From positions 7,748 through 71,747 of the forward strand of contig JAZQGJ010000028.1 in NCBI GenBank assembly GCA_045539995.1: a stretch of 64,000 bases of DNA, written 5' to 3'. Below are positions 16,945-25,140 of the stretch, in pieces. The number at the start of each line of letters is the position of its first letter. Position 1 is the stretch's first letter. The DNA comes from UBA1740 sp045539995 (GTDB taxonomy: Bacteria; Bacillota; Clostridia; Oscillospirales; CAG-272). The notes under the pieces are model-generated. The model was not told the DNA's origin and ran no database searches. It worked only from the letters and a program-made list of their open reading frames with translations. The translations under genes and the position numbers were made by a program.

Positions 16945-17781
16945 TCAAGCAAGAAAGCCTATGAACTTAAGGAAGTTAAAGAGCAGAGCGTTCCATTGAC
17001 TTACGTGGTTCTGAAGCTCTACGGGATAGGCGTCTGCGTACTGGTTGCCGTGACCGAGTCCGAGACCGTGATCTCCTGCGGGGAAAACGTGCAATTCGAC
17101 GGGTATTTTATGGCGACGCAGAGCGCTTGCGTACGAATAGCTGTTTATTACGTTTACCGCGCCGTCCGTCGCTGTATGCCATATAAACGCGCGAGGCGTT
17201 TTTTCGTCTGCTATCAGGTCGGGGGAGACGTTTTTCACAAAGTCAAGATTGTCCTTGCCCAAAAGGTTGATGGCAGAGCCCTCGTGTCTGATAGCCTCGT
17301 CCGAGAGATTAATTACGGGGTAGCAGAGAATTTGCAGGTTAGGTATGTAATCTTCGTTGTCTATTTCATCTACGCCCTCACAATCGATTTTGTCTCTGTA
17401 GGTCGAAACGAGCGCCGCGAGATGACCTCCCGCCGACGAGCCCATAACTGCAATCTTCGAAGCGTCAATTCCGAATTTTTCCGAATAGTAACGGACAAAG
17501 CGAACAGCGCGTCTCGCGTCAACGAGCTGCGCGGGGAAAATATTCGGGCTTACACGGTAATCAACTACGAATGCGTTGATTCCGTTTTCATTCAAAAATT
17601 GCGCGTAGCCCTTGCCCTCAAATTCGGCTTTTCTCATATATCCGCCGCCTGCGAAAATTATAACGGCGCCGTTTGATTTTTTATCGCTCGCGGGATAAAA
17701 ATAAATGAGCGTGGAATCCTCCTTTTCCTGAAAGAGACGGTATTCTGCTTGGTTTGCGTTAAATTCGTTAAGGCTTATCAT
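16945..17781 (-). CDS. Alpha/beta hydrolase, esterase/acetylxylan-esterase type
   Basis: A 278-residue cytoplasmic hydrolase with no signal peptide. The oxyanion region reads FAGGGYMRKAEFEGKG (about residue 44), the nucleophile is in GSSAGGH (about residue 115) and the likely catalytic His is in AGDHGLGLG near residue 243. The layout matches the dienelactone-hydrolase/BD-FAE esterase group that deacetylates oligosaccharides. AAGGAAAT lies before the ATG at 17781. There is no carbohydrate operon around it, so the substrate is open. Confidence 0.85.
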   Translation of the reverse strand: MISLNEFNANQAEYRLFQEKEDSTLIYFYPASDKKSNGAVIIFAGGGYMRKAEFEGKGYAQFLNENGINAFVVDYRVSPNIFPAQLVDARRAVRFVRYYSEKFGIDASKIAVMGSSAGGHLAALVSTYRDKIDCEGVDEIDNEDYIPNLQILCYPVINLSDEAIRHEGSAINLLGKDNLDFVKNVSPDLIADEKTPRAFIWHTATDGAVNVINSYSYASALRRHKIPVELHVFPAGDHGLGLGHGNQYADAYPVELQNHVSQWNALLFNFLKFIGFLA

Positions 17782-17850
17782 ATTTAATTTCCTTTCATTT
17801 TGTTTTGTGTATAAATGAGGAAAACGGCTTGTTTTCCATATAAACTTATT

Positions 17851-18552
17851 TTAAGAGTTTTTCAGTGAGACGTCGGCTAAACGTATATAAAGCGAAGAAA
17901 CAAAGTAGCCCGTAAGAAGTATAATCAAAAGAAAAATATAATCGAAGGCGATACTCCACATCTCACTTTTGTAAATAACGCCGAGCTGCGCCGATACAAA
18001 GCTGACGGTGTATGAGATTTCCGCGATAAGCTCACGTAAAAACAAAGCGCCGCTTGAAGAAAGCGAGAACAGGGTAACGGCGGTGTCGGTCTTGAAAAAC
18101 GCAAACATTTGTTTGCATTTTGAGCCTTTAATCAGATAGGAAACGGATAAAACCGCAAAAGAAACGAGACAAAGCAGAAAAACCGTTATGCATTCGGCGA
18201 GCGCGCCGAGCGCCGACGGTAAGAGAAAAATCAAGGAGTCAAAAAGGGAACCGTTTGAAAATACAAAAGAGAAGAAAATTCTTACAAGGTTGAAAATAAA
18301 GAAAGTAAATGTAAGAAAAACGGAAAACAAAAATTTTTTATGTAAGAGCATGACGCATATATACGAGCACCACATAAAATAGAGAGCGTAGCTCAAGGCC
18401 CTTGAAATATAATATATAGCGAGCATAAGAGCGCTTTCGCTCTGCTGCAAAAATTCAGTCGTAAGCGAAAATAGTAAAAGCGCGGATATAATTACGAGCG
18501 TCGGCGCTTGGAGAAATATGAGTGATTTTGAAAAAAGCTTCTTGTTATTCAT
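17851..18552 (-). CDS. Polytopic membrane protein of unknown function
   Basis: A 233-residue protein with about six hydrophobic helices (near residues 11-33, 44-66, 70-95, 105-135, 150-172 and 205-225) and no motif I recognise. The ATG at 18552 follows GGAG by six bases; the TTG at 18564 lies on that site. It lies 69 bases upstream of the esterase gene on the same strand, so the two may be co-transcribed. It could be a sensor or a permease remnant; nothing decides this. Confidence 0.7.
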   Translation of the reverse strand: MNNKKLFSKSLIFLQAPTLVIISALLLFSLTTEFLQQSESALMLAIYYISRALSYALYFMWCSYICVMLLHKKFLFSVFLTFTFFIFNLVRIFFSFVFSNGSLFDSLIFLLPSALGALAECITVFLLCLVSFAVLSVSYLIKGSKCKQMFAFFKTDTAVTLFSLSSSGALFLRELIAEISYTVSFVSAQLGVIYKSEMWSIAFDYIFLLIILLTGYFVSSLYIRLADVSLKNS

Positions 18553-18700
18553 AAAGGTCTCCAAAATGAACTTTTTTATATTTTATCATATTCTAAAGCC
18601 GAAAACAAGACCTAACATAAACTTTAAGTGACTTTTTTGCATAGATTTTTCTTTTAGCGAATAAATTTGTATTATACTGACGTAAAGGCGGAAAATCGGC

Positions 18701-19627
18701 TTGAATGAATTTGATTACGTATCTTATTTAAAGGAAAACGAAAATTCTCTGACATATGAAAAAATGAATGAGTACATAAGGTCTCTTGTGTTCCATAATC
18801 CTATTTTAAGGACGGGAGTTATGGGGAAAAGCATTTTAGGAAAGAGCCTTGACGTGCTGACGCTCGGAGAAGGGAAAAGAACCTATATTTTTGTCGCTTC
18901 TCATCACGCAATGGAATGGATAACGTCCCTCATTCTGCTTCGCTTTATAGGAGAGCTTTGCGAGAGGGCGTCGAAAAGAGAGCAAGAATTCGGCGTCGAT
19001 TTATCCCGCGCGCTTGCAAACGCGAGATTCGTTTTTGTGCCGATGCTGAATCCCGACGGAGTCGATTTGCAGATAAGGGGCATAGAGGCAGGCGGAATTT
19101 TAAGCGAAAGACTGCGGAAAATGAACGGGGGCGATGACTTTTCACACTGGCAGGCAAATGCGAGAGGCGTGGATTTAAACCACAACTACGACTCGGGCTT
19201 TGACGAATATAAAAAGCTGGAGGCAGAATACGGAATAAACGGTGGCGCGCCCACTCGCTTCAGTGGAGAATATCCCGAGTCAGAGCCTGAATGCCGCGCG
19301 ATGTGTAATCTGATACGCGCGCTTTCCCCCGACGTAATCTATACCTTTCATACGCAGGGAGAGGAAATTTTCTATACGAGCGGCGACTGCGTCCTTGATG
19401 AGAGCTTAAGAATAGGGAAATTACTGTCCGAAAAAAGCGGATACGCTCTCTCGCGTCCCGAAGGACTTGCTTCATACGGTGGACTTACCGACTGGGCGCT
19501 AACGAAAATGAAGATACCCTCATTTACCATAGAATGTGGGCTGGGGAAAAATCCGTTGCCCCCAAGCGACGCTGATAAAATATACGAAAAAATAAGGGAA
19601 ATGCTTTTTATTTCTCTTACGCTATAA
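18701..19627 (+). CDS. M14-family zinc carboxypeptidase/endopeptidase
   Basis: A 308-residue metallopeptidase. The zinc ligands are seen in SHHAMEW (HxxE, about residues 68-72) and FHTQGE (about residue 216), and the catalytic Glu is in FTIECGLG near residue 282. DLNHNYDSGF (about residue 164) is the family substrate-site block. Members such as gamma-D-glutamyl-diamino acid endopeptidase I cleave wall peptides during sporulation or recycling. Here there is no LysM and no signal peptide, so it is probably cytoplasmic. The frame opens with TTG at 18701; no in-frame ATG lies near it. Confidence 0.87.
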   Translation: MNEFDYVSYLKENENSLTYEKMNEYIRSLVFHNPILRTGVMGKSILGKSLDVLTLGEGKRTYIFVASHHAMEWITSLILLRFIGELCERASKREQEFGVDLSRALANARFVFVPMLNPDGVDLQIRGIEAGGILSERLRKMNGGDDFSHWQANARGVDLNHNYDSGFDEYKKLEAEYGINGGAPTRFSGEYPESEPECRAMCNLIRALSPDVIYTFHTQGEEIFYTSGDCVLDESLRIGKLLSEKSGYALSRPEGLASYGGLTDWALTKMKIPSFTIECGLGKNPLPPSDADKIYEKIREMLFISLTL

Positions 19628-19647
19628 TAGAACTTGAGAGGTGCGCT

Positions 19648-19950
19648 ATGAAGGATTGCAATACTGAAAATTTCAGAGAAAAGGCTGTTGTAAATGCATG
19701 TGACGGGAAAATAATCGGACACGTGGCAGAGGTCGTTTTTGACGTTTGCGACGGAAAAATAACCGCCATAGTAGTAAGAGAGGATTGCGGAGTGCTTTCC
19801 TTTAAAAAAAGCGAGGATATTATCATTCCCTGGTGTAAAATAACCAAGATAGGCGAGGACGTCATAATAGTCAACGCAGAGGACTGCTTCCCCCGCGCTA
19901 AATGCGGAAAAAAGGACAAGGATAAGGAGATTGGTAACTGTAGCTGCTAA
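19648..19950 (+). CDS. PRC-barrel protein, YlmC/YmxH family
   Basis: A 100-residue protein with a PRC-barrel core: KAVVNACDGKIIGHVAEVVF, then VLSFKKSEDIIIPWCKITKIG. These stretches match YlmC/YmxH proteins, small sporulation-associated proteins of unknown mechanism. A Cys-rich tail follows (Cys at about 80, 86, 98 and 100, ending GNCSC), which is not usual for the family and could bind a metal. GAGAGGTG lies before the ATG. It follows the M14 gene by 20 bases. Confidence 0.75.
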   Translation: MKDCNTENFREKAVVNACDGKIIGHVAEVVFDVCDGKITAIVVREDCGVLSFKKSEDIIIPWCKITKIGEDVIIVNAEDCFPRAKCGKKDKDKEIGNCSC

Positions 19951-19961
19951 GACAATTGTAA

Positions 19962-20006
19962 ATTTATTGTGAACTTCGAAAAAGTTCTTGCTATTTTACA
20001 ATAAAT
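19962..20006. repeat. Nested inverted repeat overlapping the rpsB promoter
   Basis: Outer arms are ATTTATTGT (19962-19970) and ACAATAAAT (19998-20006). Inner arms are GAACTT (19971-19976) and AAGTTC (19982-19987). The right outer arm lies in the promoter spacer, so an operator role is possible. No T-run follows, so it is not an obvious terminator. Confidence 0.5.
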
Positions 20007-20016
20007 GTGGTATTAT
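19988..20016 (+). promoter_or_regulatory. Promoter of rpsB-tsf
   Basis: TTGCTA (19988-19993), 17-base spacer, TATTAT (20011-20016). The transcript would have a leader of about 120 bases before rpsB. Confidence 0.65.
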
Positions 20017-20039
20017 CTCTTTATCTGCCAAAAAGCAGA

Positions 20040-20127
20040 AAAATAAATCTCACATAATGTGTGTGTGCCGTCGGTGCTTCGTATGAGGTAGCGGCACTGT
20101 ATCGCATTGTGGCGGAACAACCAAACA
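20040..20127 (+). promoter_or_regulatory. Candidate rpsB leader RNA
   Basis: The leader between promoter and rpsB start can pair GTGCCG (20065-20070) with CGGCAC (20092-20097), followed by a GC-rich stretch and the AAGGAGG site. Ribosomal protein S2 genes of Firmicutes often carry autoregulatory leaders. I cannot confirm a match to a known family by eye. Confidence 0.4.
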
Positions 20128-20141
20128 AGGAGGAACAAAAA

Positions 20142-20912
20142 ATGTTCGTAGTATCCATCAAGCAGTTGCTTGAAGCAGGTGTTCATTTCGGACACCCCAC
20201 AAAGAAGTGGAATCCTAAAATGGATGAATACATTTTCACCATGAGAAACGGTATCCACATCATCGACCTTCAGAAGACGGTTAAGAAATTCGAGGAGGCT
20301 TACACGTTTGTACGTAACATCTCCGAGGAGGGCGGCACAGTTCTTTTCGTAGGTACAAAGAAGCAGGCTGCCGACACCATTAAGGAAGAGGCTCTCAAAT
20401 GCGGAATGTACTATGTAAACGTACGTTGGCCCGGCGGTATGCTCACAAACTTCAAGACTATAAGAAAGAGCATCAACCGTTTGAAGGAGCTCCAGAGAAT
20501 GGAGGCAGACGGAACCTTTAATTTACTTCCCAAGAAGGAGGTTTCCAAGCTCGTTAAGGAGATGGAGGACCTCGATAAGAACTACGGCGGTATCAAGGAA
20601 ATGGAAACTCTTCCTTCCGCATTGTTCGTAGTTGATACACGCAAGGAGAGAATTGCGGTTCTTGAGGCGAAGAAGCTTGGTATTCCCGTAATCGCTATCG
20701 TAGATACAAACTGCGATCCCGACGATGCGGATTATATCATTCCCGGTAACGACGACGCTATCCGCGCAATTAAGCTTATAGGCGGCGCGTTGGCTGACGC
20801 TGTTATCGAGGGCAGAGGTGGCGAACAGCTCACAGACGCTCCCGCAGCAGAGGAAACCGTTGCTGAAGAGGCTGCAGAAGCAGAGGTAGCTACTGACGAG
20901 GCTGCTGAGTAA
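20142..20912 (+). CDS. rpsB: 30S ribosomal protein S2
   Basis: A 256-residue S2 protein. The start MFVVSIKQLLEAGVHFGHPT at 20142 follows AAGGAGG at 20128-20134. WNPKMDEYIF and the later ALFVVDTRKERIAVLEA blocks match S2. An acidic, Ala/Glu-rich tail of about 30 residues follows the conserved core, as in many Clostridia. It lies 42 bases before tsf, the usual rpsB-tsf pair. Confidence 0.98.
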   Translation: MFVVSIKQLLEAGVHFGHPTKKWNPKMDEYIFTMRNGIHIIDLQKTVKKFEEAYTFVRNISEEGGTVLFVGTKKQAADTIKEEALKCGMYYVNVRWPGGMLTNFKTIRKSINRLKELQRMEADGTFNLLPKKEVSKLVKEMEDLDKNYGGIKEMETLPSALFVVDTRKERIAVLEAKKLGIPVIAIVDTNCDPDDADYIIPGNDDAIRAIKLIGGALADAVIEGRGGEQLTDAPAAEETVAEEAAEAEVATDEAAE

Positions 20913-20954
20913 TCAGAGCTCTCTATAAAATAAAATATAAGGAGAATTAAATAT

Positions 20955-21872
20955 ATGGCATTCACAGCAAAAGACGTAGCCGAGCTCAGAAGACAGACCG
21001 GTTGCGGTATGATGGACTGCAAAAATGCGCTTGTTGCCGCTGACGGCAATTTTGAAGAGGCTATAAAGGTTCTTCGTGAAAAGGGTATGGCTGCTACAGC
21101 GAAGAAGGCGAGCAGAATTGCCGCTGAGGGCGTAGTTGCTATTCTTACGGAAAATAATGCTACCGCTATGGTAGAGGTTAACTCCGAGACAGACTTCGTT
21201 GCTAAAAACGAAAGCTTCCAGGCATTCGTAAAGGATATTCTTAAGGCTATTCTGGCTAACCGTCCCGCAGACGTTGACGCTCTTATGGGCAACAAGATAA
21301 ACGCAGAGCAGACGGTTAAAGAGGCTCTTGAGGAAAAGACCTTCACAATCGGCGAAAAGCTCAGCATCAGACGCTTTGTTATCGTTGACGGTATCGTAAG
21401 CACATACGTTCACGGTATCGGCGCTACAGGCGTTATCATTAAATTTGAGACAGACGAAAAGACGGCGGCTACCGCTGAATTCGCAGAGTTTTCAAAGAAT
21501 ATCGCTCTTCAGGCAGCGGCAATGCCCAGCCTTTATCTCGACAAGGCGTCTGTTCCCGCAGCTGCTATCGAGGAAGAGAAGGAAATTCTCACAAAGCAGA
21601 TGGAGCAGGATCCCAAGTTTGCAGGCAAGCCTCAGAAGGTTCTTGAGGGCATCGTTGCAGGTAAGCTCGGTAAGTTCTATGAAACAAACTGCTTGATGGA
21701 GCAGGCTTACGTTAAGGATGACTCTATGACAGTAGCTAAATACGTTGCAGCTACCGCTAAAGAGCTTGGCGCAGACATTAAGGTTCTTGCCTTCTACCGT
21801 TACGATAAGGGCGAAGGAATCCAGAAGCGCGAAGAGAACTTTGCAGAAGAGATAGCAAAGCTCGTAAAATAA
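20955..21872 (+). CDS. tsf: Elongation factor Ts
   Basis: A 305-residue guanine-nucleotide exchange factor for EF-Tu. The N-terminal UBA-like domain opens with VAELRRQTGCGMMDCKNAL (about residues 8-26), and NSETDFVAKNESF (about residues 76-88) is the signature. It follows rpsB and ends at a hairpin. A strong AAGGAGA site precedes the ATG. Confidence 0.98.
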   Translation: MAFTAKDVAELRRQTGCGMMDCKNALVAADGNFEEAIKVLREKGMAATAKKASRIAAEGVVAILTENNATAMVEVNSETDFVAKNESFQAFVKDILKAILANRPADVDALMGNKINAEQTVKEALEEKTFTIGEKLSIRRFVIVDGIVSTYVHGIGATGVIIKFETDEKTAATAEFAEFSKNIALQAAAMPSLYLDKASVPAAAIEEEKEILTKQMEQDPKFAGKPQKVLEGIVAGKLGKFYETNCLMEQAYVKDDSMTVAKYVAATAKELGADIKVLAFYRYDKGEGIQKREENFAEEIAKLVK

Positions 21873-21911
21873 GCTTTTATCCTCGTAAGAGGACGGACTC
21901 GATAAAAATCG

Positions 21912-21933
21912 GCAGAGGGTATTGCCCCTCTGC
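21912..21933 (+). terminator. Terminator-like hairpin after tsf
   Basis: GCAGAGGG (21912-21919) and CCCTCTGC (21926-21933) form a perfect eight-pair stem, followed by AGATTTTGTG. The U-run is short. Confidence 0.65.
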
Positions 21934-22049
21934 AGATTTTGTGTTATAATAAAAAAGACAAAAGGAAAAACAAAAAAAATAAAGTAAAGCGATTATTTTA
22001 AGAATAATTGTTAATTATAATAATTTTTGATAATTTTTTCTAAAAAGTG

Positions 22050-22078
22050 TTTACAAAATCCACTTTTTGAAGTAAAAT
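22050..22078 (+). promoter_or_regulatory. Promoter upstream of pyrH
   Basis: TTTACA (22050-22055), 17-base spacer, TAAAAT (22073-22078), about 60 bases before pyrH. It probably drives the pyrH-to-polC block, because the following gaps are short. Confidence 0.5.
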
Positions 22079-22140
22079 AGTAATTGTAATATCATAAATA
22101 TATGAAAGGAATTTTCCGATAGCGGAAATGCAGTTGAAGT

Positions 22141-22863
22141 ATGGAAAATACGGCCCCCAAATATAAGAGGATATTGTTGAAGCTTTCAGGTGAAGCGCTC
22201 GCCGCAGGCACGAATGAACTGATTGACGATAATTTCGTGCACGAAATAGCCACAGTCGTAAAAAAATGCCTGTCAAAAGGCGTTGAGATAGGAATAATAG
22301 TGGGCGCGGGAAATATATGGAGAGGCAGACAGGGAAAAAATATGGACCCTGTAAGAGCCGATCATATGGGAATGCTTGCGACCTCTATAAACGCCCTTGC
22401 CTTGCAGGATGCTTTTGAGAGAGACGGAATCGACGCGAGAGTTATGACGTCCTTTGATATAAAGGCGGCGGCAGAGCCCTACATAAGAGACAAGGCCGTT
22501 TCGCATCTCAGAAAGGGCAGAGTCGTTATATTCGGCTGCGGACTCGGTTCACCTTTCTTTTCGACAGATACGGCGGCAGCGTTAAGAGCCGCAGAGATAG
22601 GAGCCGACGTAATTCTTATGGCGAAGAACATAGACGGCATTTATACGGCAGATCCCAATCTGGACAAAACCGCGAAGAAGCTTGATTTTATAAACTACAG
22701 AGATATTCTTTCGGGAGGCCTCAAGGCGATAGACTCTACTGCTACCGCACTTTGTATGGACAGAAACATACCGATACTCGTATTCGGACTTGATCGCGCG
22801 GAAAACATATATAGCGCTGTAATGGGCGAGAAGCTCGGAACAGTCGTAAGCAACGCACAATAA
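22141..22863 (+). CDS. pyrH: Uridylate kinase
   Basis: A 240-residue hexameric UMP kinase of the amino-acid-kinase fold that makes UDP from UMP. The N-terminal YKRILLKLSGEALA, IGIIVGAGNIWRG (about residues 51-63) and the DHMGMLATSINALALQD block are diagnostic. The length equals that of Bacillus. The ribosome binding site is weak: only GAAG directly before the ATG. It begins a block of eight genes in one direction. Confidence 0.97.
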   Translation: MENTAPKYKRILLKLSGEALAAGTNELIDDNFVHEIATVVKKCLSKGVEIGIIVGAGNIWRGRQGKNMDPVRADHMGMLATSINALALQDAFERDGIDARVMTSFDIKAAAEPYIRDKAVSHLRKGRVVIFGCGLGSPFFSTDTAAALRAAEIGADVILMAKNIDGIYTADPNLDKTAKKLDFINYRDILSGGLKAIDSTATALCMDRNIPILVFGLDRAENIYSAVMGEKLGTVVSNAQ

Positions 22864-22899
22864 AAAACAAAGTAAAACTAACATAAAGGAGAAGTTATT

Positions 22900-23454
22900 A
22901 TGAAGCTTGAGCTTAAGGATTATGAAAACAAAATGAAAAAGAGCATTGACTCTTACGTGCAGTCGCTTTCATCTATGAGAGCAGGAAGAGCTACTCCCGA
23001 CGTGCTTTCCAAGATTACCGTGGATTATTACGGCTCGCCTACAGCGATAAATCAGATGGCAGAGGTTAAGGTAACAGATGCGAGAACTCTCGTTATTTCA
23101 CCTTGGGATTCCTCTACTATGAAGAATATGGAGAAGGCTATTTTGGCGTCAGATCTCGGAATTACTCCCCAGAATGACGGTAAGGTAATACGCCTTGTAT
23201 TTCCTCAGCTCACAGAGGAGAGACGTAAGGAGATGGCAAAGCAGATATCCAAGATGGGCGAGGACGCAAAGGTCGCTATCCGTAACATTCGACGTGACGC
23301 AAACGACGCTATAAAGGCGGCAAAGAAGAACAGCGAGATGACAGAGGACGAGGCTAAGGCGAGCGACAAGGCAACACAGGACTTGACAGATAAGTATATC
23401 AAGGAAATAGATAACATAACTTCGGCAAAGAATAAAGAAATTATGGAGATATAA
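22900..23454 (+). CDS. frr: Ribosome recycling factor
   Basis: A 184-residue recycling factor that splits post-termination ribosomes with EF-G. SMRAGRATPDVLSKITVDYY (about residues 26-45) and the long C-terminal helices are typical. It follows pyrH by 36 bases and has an AAAGGAGA site. Confidence 0.98.
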   Translation: MKLELKDYENKMKKSIDSYVQSLSSMRAGRATPDVLSKITVDYYGSPTAINQMAEVKVTDARTLVISPWDSSTMKNMEKAILASDLGITPQNDGKVIRLVFPQLTEERRKEMAKQISKMGEDAKVAIRNIRRDANDAIKAAKKNSEMTEDEAKASDKATQDLTDKYIKEIDNITSAKNKEIMEI

Positions 23455-23464
23455 GCTATAGCTT

Positions 23465-24181
23465 ATGATATTCAAAAGGAAAAAGAAAGTCGCCGTAAAT
23501 GAGGATAAAAAGCTATCTCACATAGCTTTTATTATGGACGGCAACGGCAGATGGGCGAAAAAAAGAGGCCTTAAGCGCGAATACGGTCACGTAAAGGGCG
23601 CTGAAAATTTTCAGAGAGTGGTGAGACATTGCGGCGATATCGGCATAAATACTGTTACAGTCTATGCCTTTTCGACAGAAAACTGGAACAGACCTGAATT
23701 TGAGGTCGAGCAGCTGATGAAGCTTCTCTCCCAGTATATTGACAGCGCGATAGCCGAGCTTGACGAAAACAGAATACGCTTCATTTTCTTGGGCGGCAGG
23801 GAGAAGCTTTCGCCAGAGCTTCGCGAAAAGATGGATAAGCTTGAAAAGCTTTCCGAAAAATATCCTCTGACACTCAATATAGCGCTTAATTACGGCGGCA
23901 GAGATGAAATAGTACACGCCTGCAACGCGTTAATAAAAGAGGGAAAAACCGAGATAAGCGAGCAGGATATTTCTTCTCACCTTTATACAAGGAACAGCCC
24001 CGACCCCGACCTCGTGGTAAGAACAGGCGGCGATTTTCGCATCTCCAATTTTCTTTTATGGCAGTCTGCATATGCCGAATACCACTTTACAAAGACTTTG
24101 TGGCCAGACCTTTCAGACAGCGAGCTTGACTCTATTGTTGCCGAGTTCTGCACACGACACCGTCGCTTCGGCGGACTTTGA
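23465..24181 (+). CDS. uppS: Undecaprenyl diphosphate synthase
   Basis: A 238-residue cis-prenyltransferase that makes the C55 lipid carrier for wall and capsule. MDGNGRWAKKRG with Asp25 is the diphosphate-binding signature. The C-terminal RTGGDFRISNFLLWQSAYAE is also conserved; the usual GExRxSNF reads GDFRISNF. It starts 10 bases after frr. Confidence 0.97.
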   Translation: MIFKRKKKVAVNEDKKLSHIAFIMDGNGRWAKKRGLKREYGHVKGAENFQRVVRHCGDIGINTVTVYAFSTENWNRPEFEVEQLMKLLSQYIDSAIAELDENRIRFIFLGGREKLSPELREKMDKLEKLSEKYPLTLNIALNYGGRDEIVHACNALIKEGKTEISEQDISSHLYTRNSPDPDLVVRTGGDFRISNFLLWQSAYAEYHFTKTLWPDLSDSELDSIVAEFCTRHRRFGGL

Positions 24182-24203
24182 TGTACCTTAGAGGTATTTT
24201 AAT

Positions 24204-25034
24204 ATGAAAACAAGAATAATTACGGCGCTTGTACTGTTAAGCGTTTTTGTCCCCGTGCTTATTTTTTCACATACGGTCATTTTCCCTATCGTTATTTCAA
24301 TAGTGTCGCTTTTTGCGACCTTTGAATATTTGAAGTGTCTGGGACACGAGAAGGATTACGCGCTTTGCGTGCCTGCGTTTGTTATCTCGCTTGCCCTGCC
24401 ACTTGCATCGCATTTTAAAAATGACAGTGGCTTTCTGCTTATAACGGCGGCAGTATTTGCCTTATACCTCTTTTATTTGTTTGCCTACGCAGTCTTTAAA
24501 AGAGGCAGGTTGCCCTTTTTTGCCGTATCCTCGACCTTTACGGGAATATTTTATATTATAGGGGCAATGGTGTGCGTTGTATTGCTCAGAAGAAGCGAGG
24601 GCGGAGAGTATCTTTATCTGCTCGTCTTCATTTCAGCCTGGGTTACCGACACCTTCGCCTACTTTACAGGCAGATTTTTCGGCTCTCATAAGCTGATAGA
24701 GGAGATAAGCCCCAAAAAGACGGTAGAGGGAAGCATAGGCGGAAGCCTCTTCTGCATTTTTTCGTACCTCATATTTGGCTTTGCGGTAGGCAGAATTTAC
24801 AGTATTACGCCAAACTATCCTGCGCTTGCGCTTTCTGCTTTGGTGGTCTCGCTTGTCGCGCAGATAGGAGACTTGATTTTTTCACTTATAAAAAGGGAAC
24901 ACGGTATAAAGGATTACGGAAAAATCTTTCCCGGACACGGAGGAATGCTTGATCGCATAGACTCTATAATTCCCGTCTCTTTTATGCTCTACATCCTCGT
25001 TTCGATGGGCGGGGAGTTTTCCTTCTTCGCTTAA
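24204..25034 (+). CDS. cdsA: Phosphatidate cytidylyltransferase
   Basis: A 276-residue membrane enzyme that makes CDP-diacylglycerol for phospholipid synthesis. About eight helices are followed by the family signature SLIKREHGIKDYGKIFPGHGG and MLDRIDS near residues 229-256. It lies between uppS and dxr, as in most Firmicutes. Confidence 0.96.
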   Translation: MKTRIITALVLLSVFVPVLIFSHTVIFPIVISIVSLFATFEYLKCLGHEKDYALCVPAFVISLALPLASHFKNDSGFLLITAAVFALYLFYLFAYAVFKRGRLPFFAVSSTFTGIFYIIGAMVCVVLLRRSEGGEYLYLLVFISAWVTDTFAYFTGRFFGSHKLIEEISPKKTVEGSIGGSLFCIFSYLIFGFAVGRIYSITPNYPALALSALVVSLVAQIGDLIFSLIKREHGIKDYGKIFPGHGGMLDRIDSIIPVSFMLYILVSMGGEFSFFA

Positions 25035-25140
25035 TAAAATAGACAAGGGCTGTCTTAAAGCAAATTCGCATTTTCTCTTTTGAGTTTTTTTGTGTGCGAT
25101 TTTTCAATGCGGACAGCCTTCTTTCTTCAAAGGAGGAAAT

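Noticed and set aside
16936..17676. Open frame of 246 codons on the plus strand
   Set aside because: It is antisense to the esterase gene, which has a clear catalytic motif set, and it runs over the terminator region.
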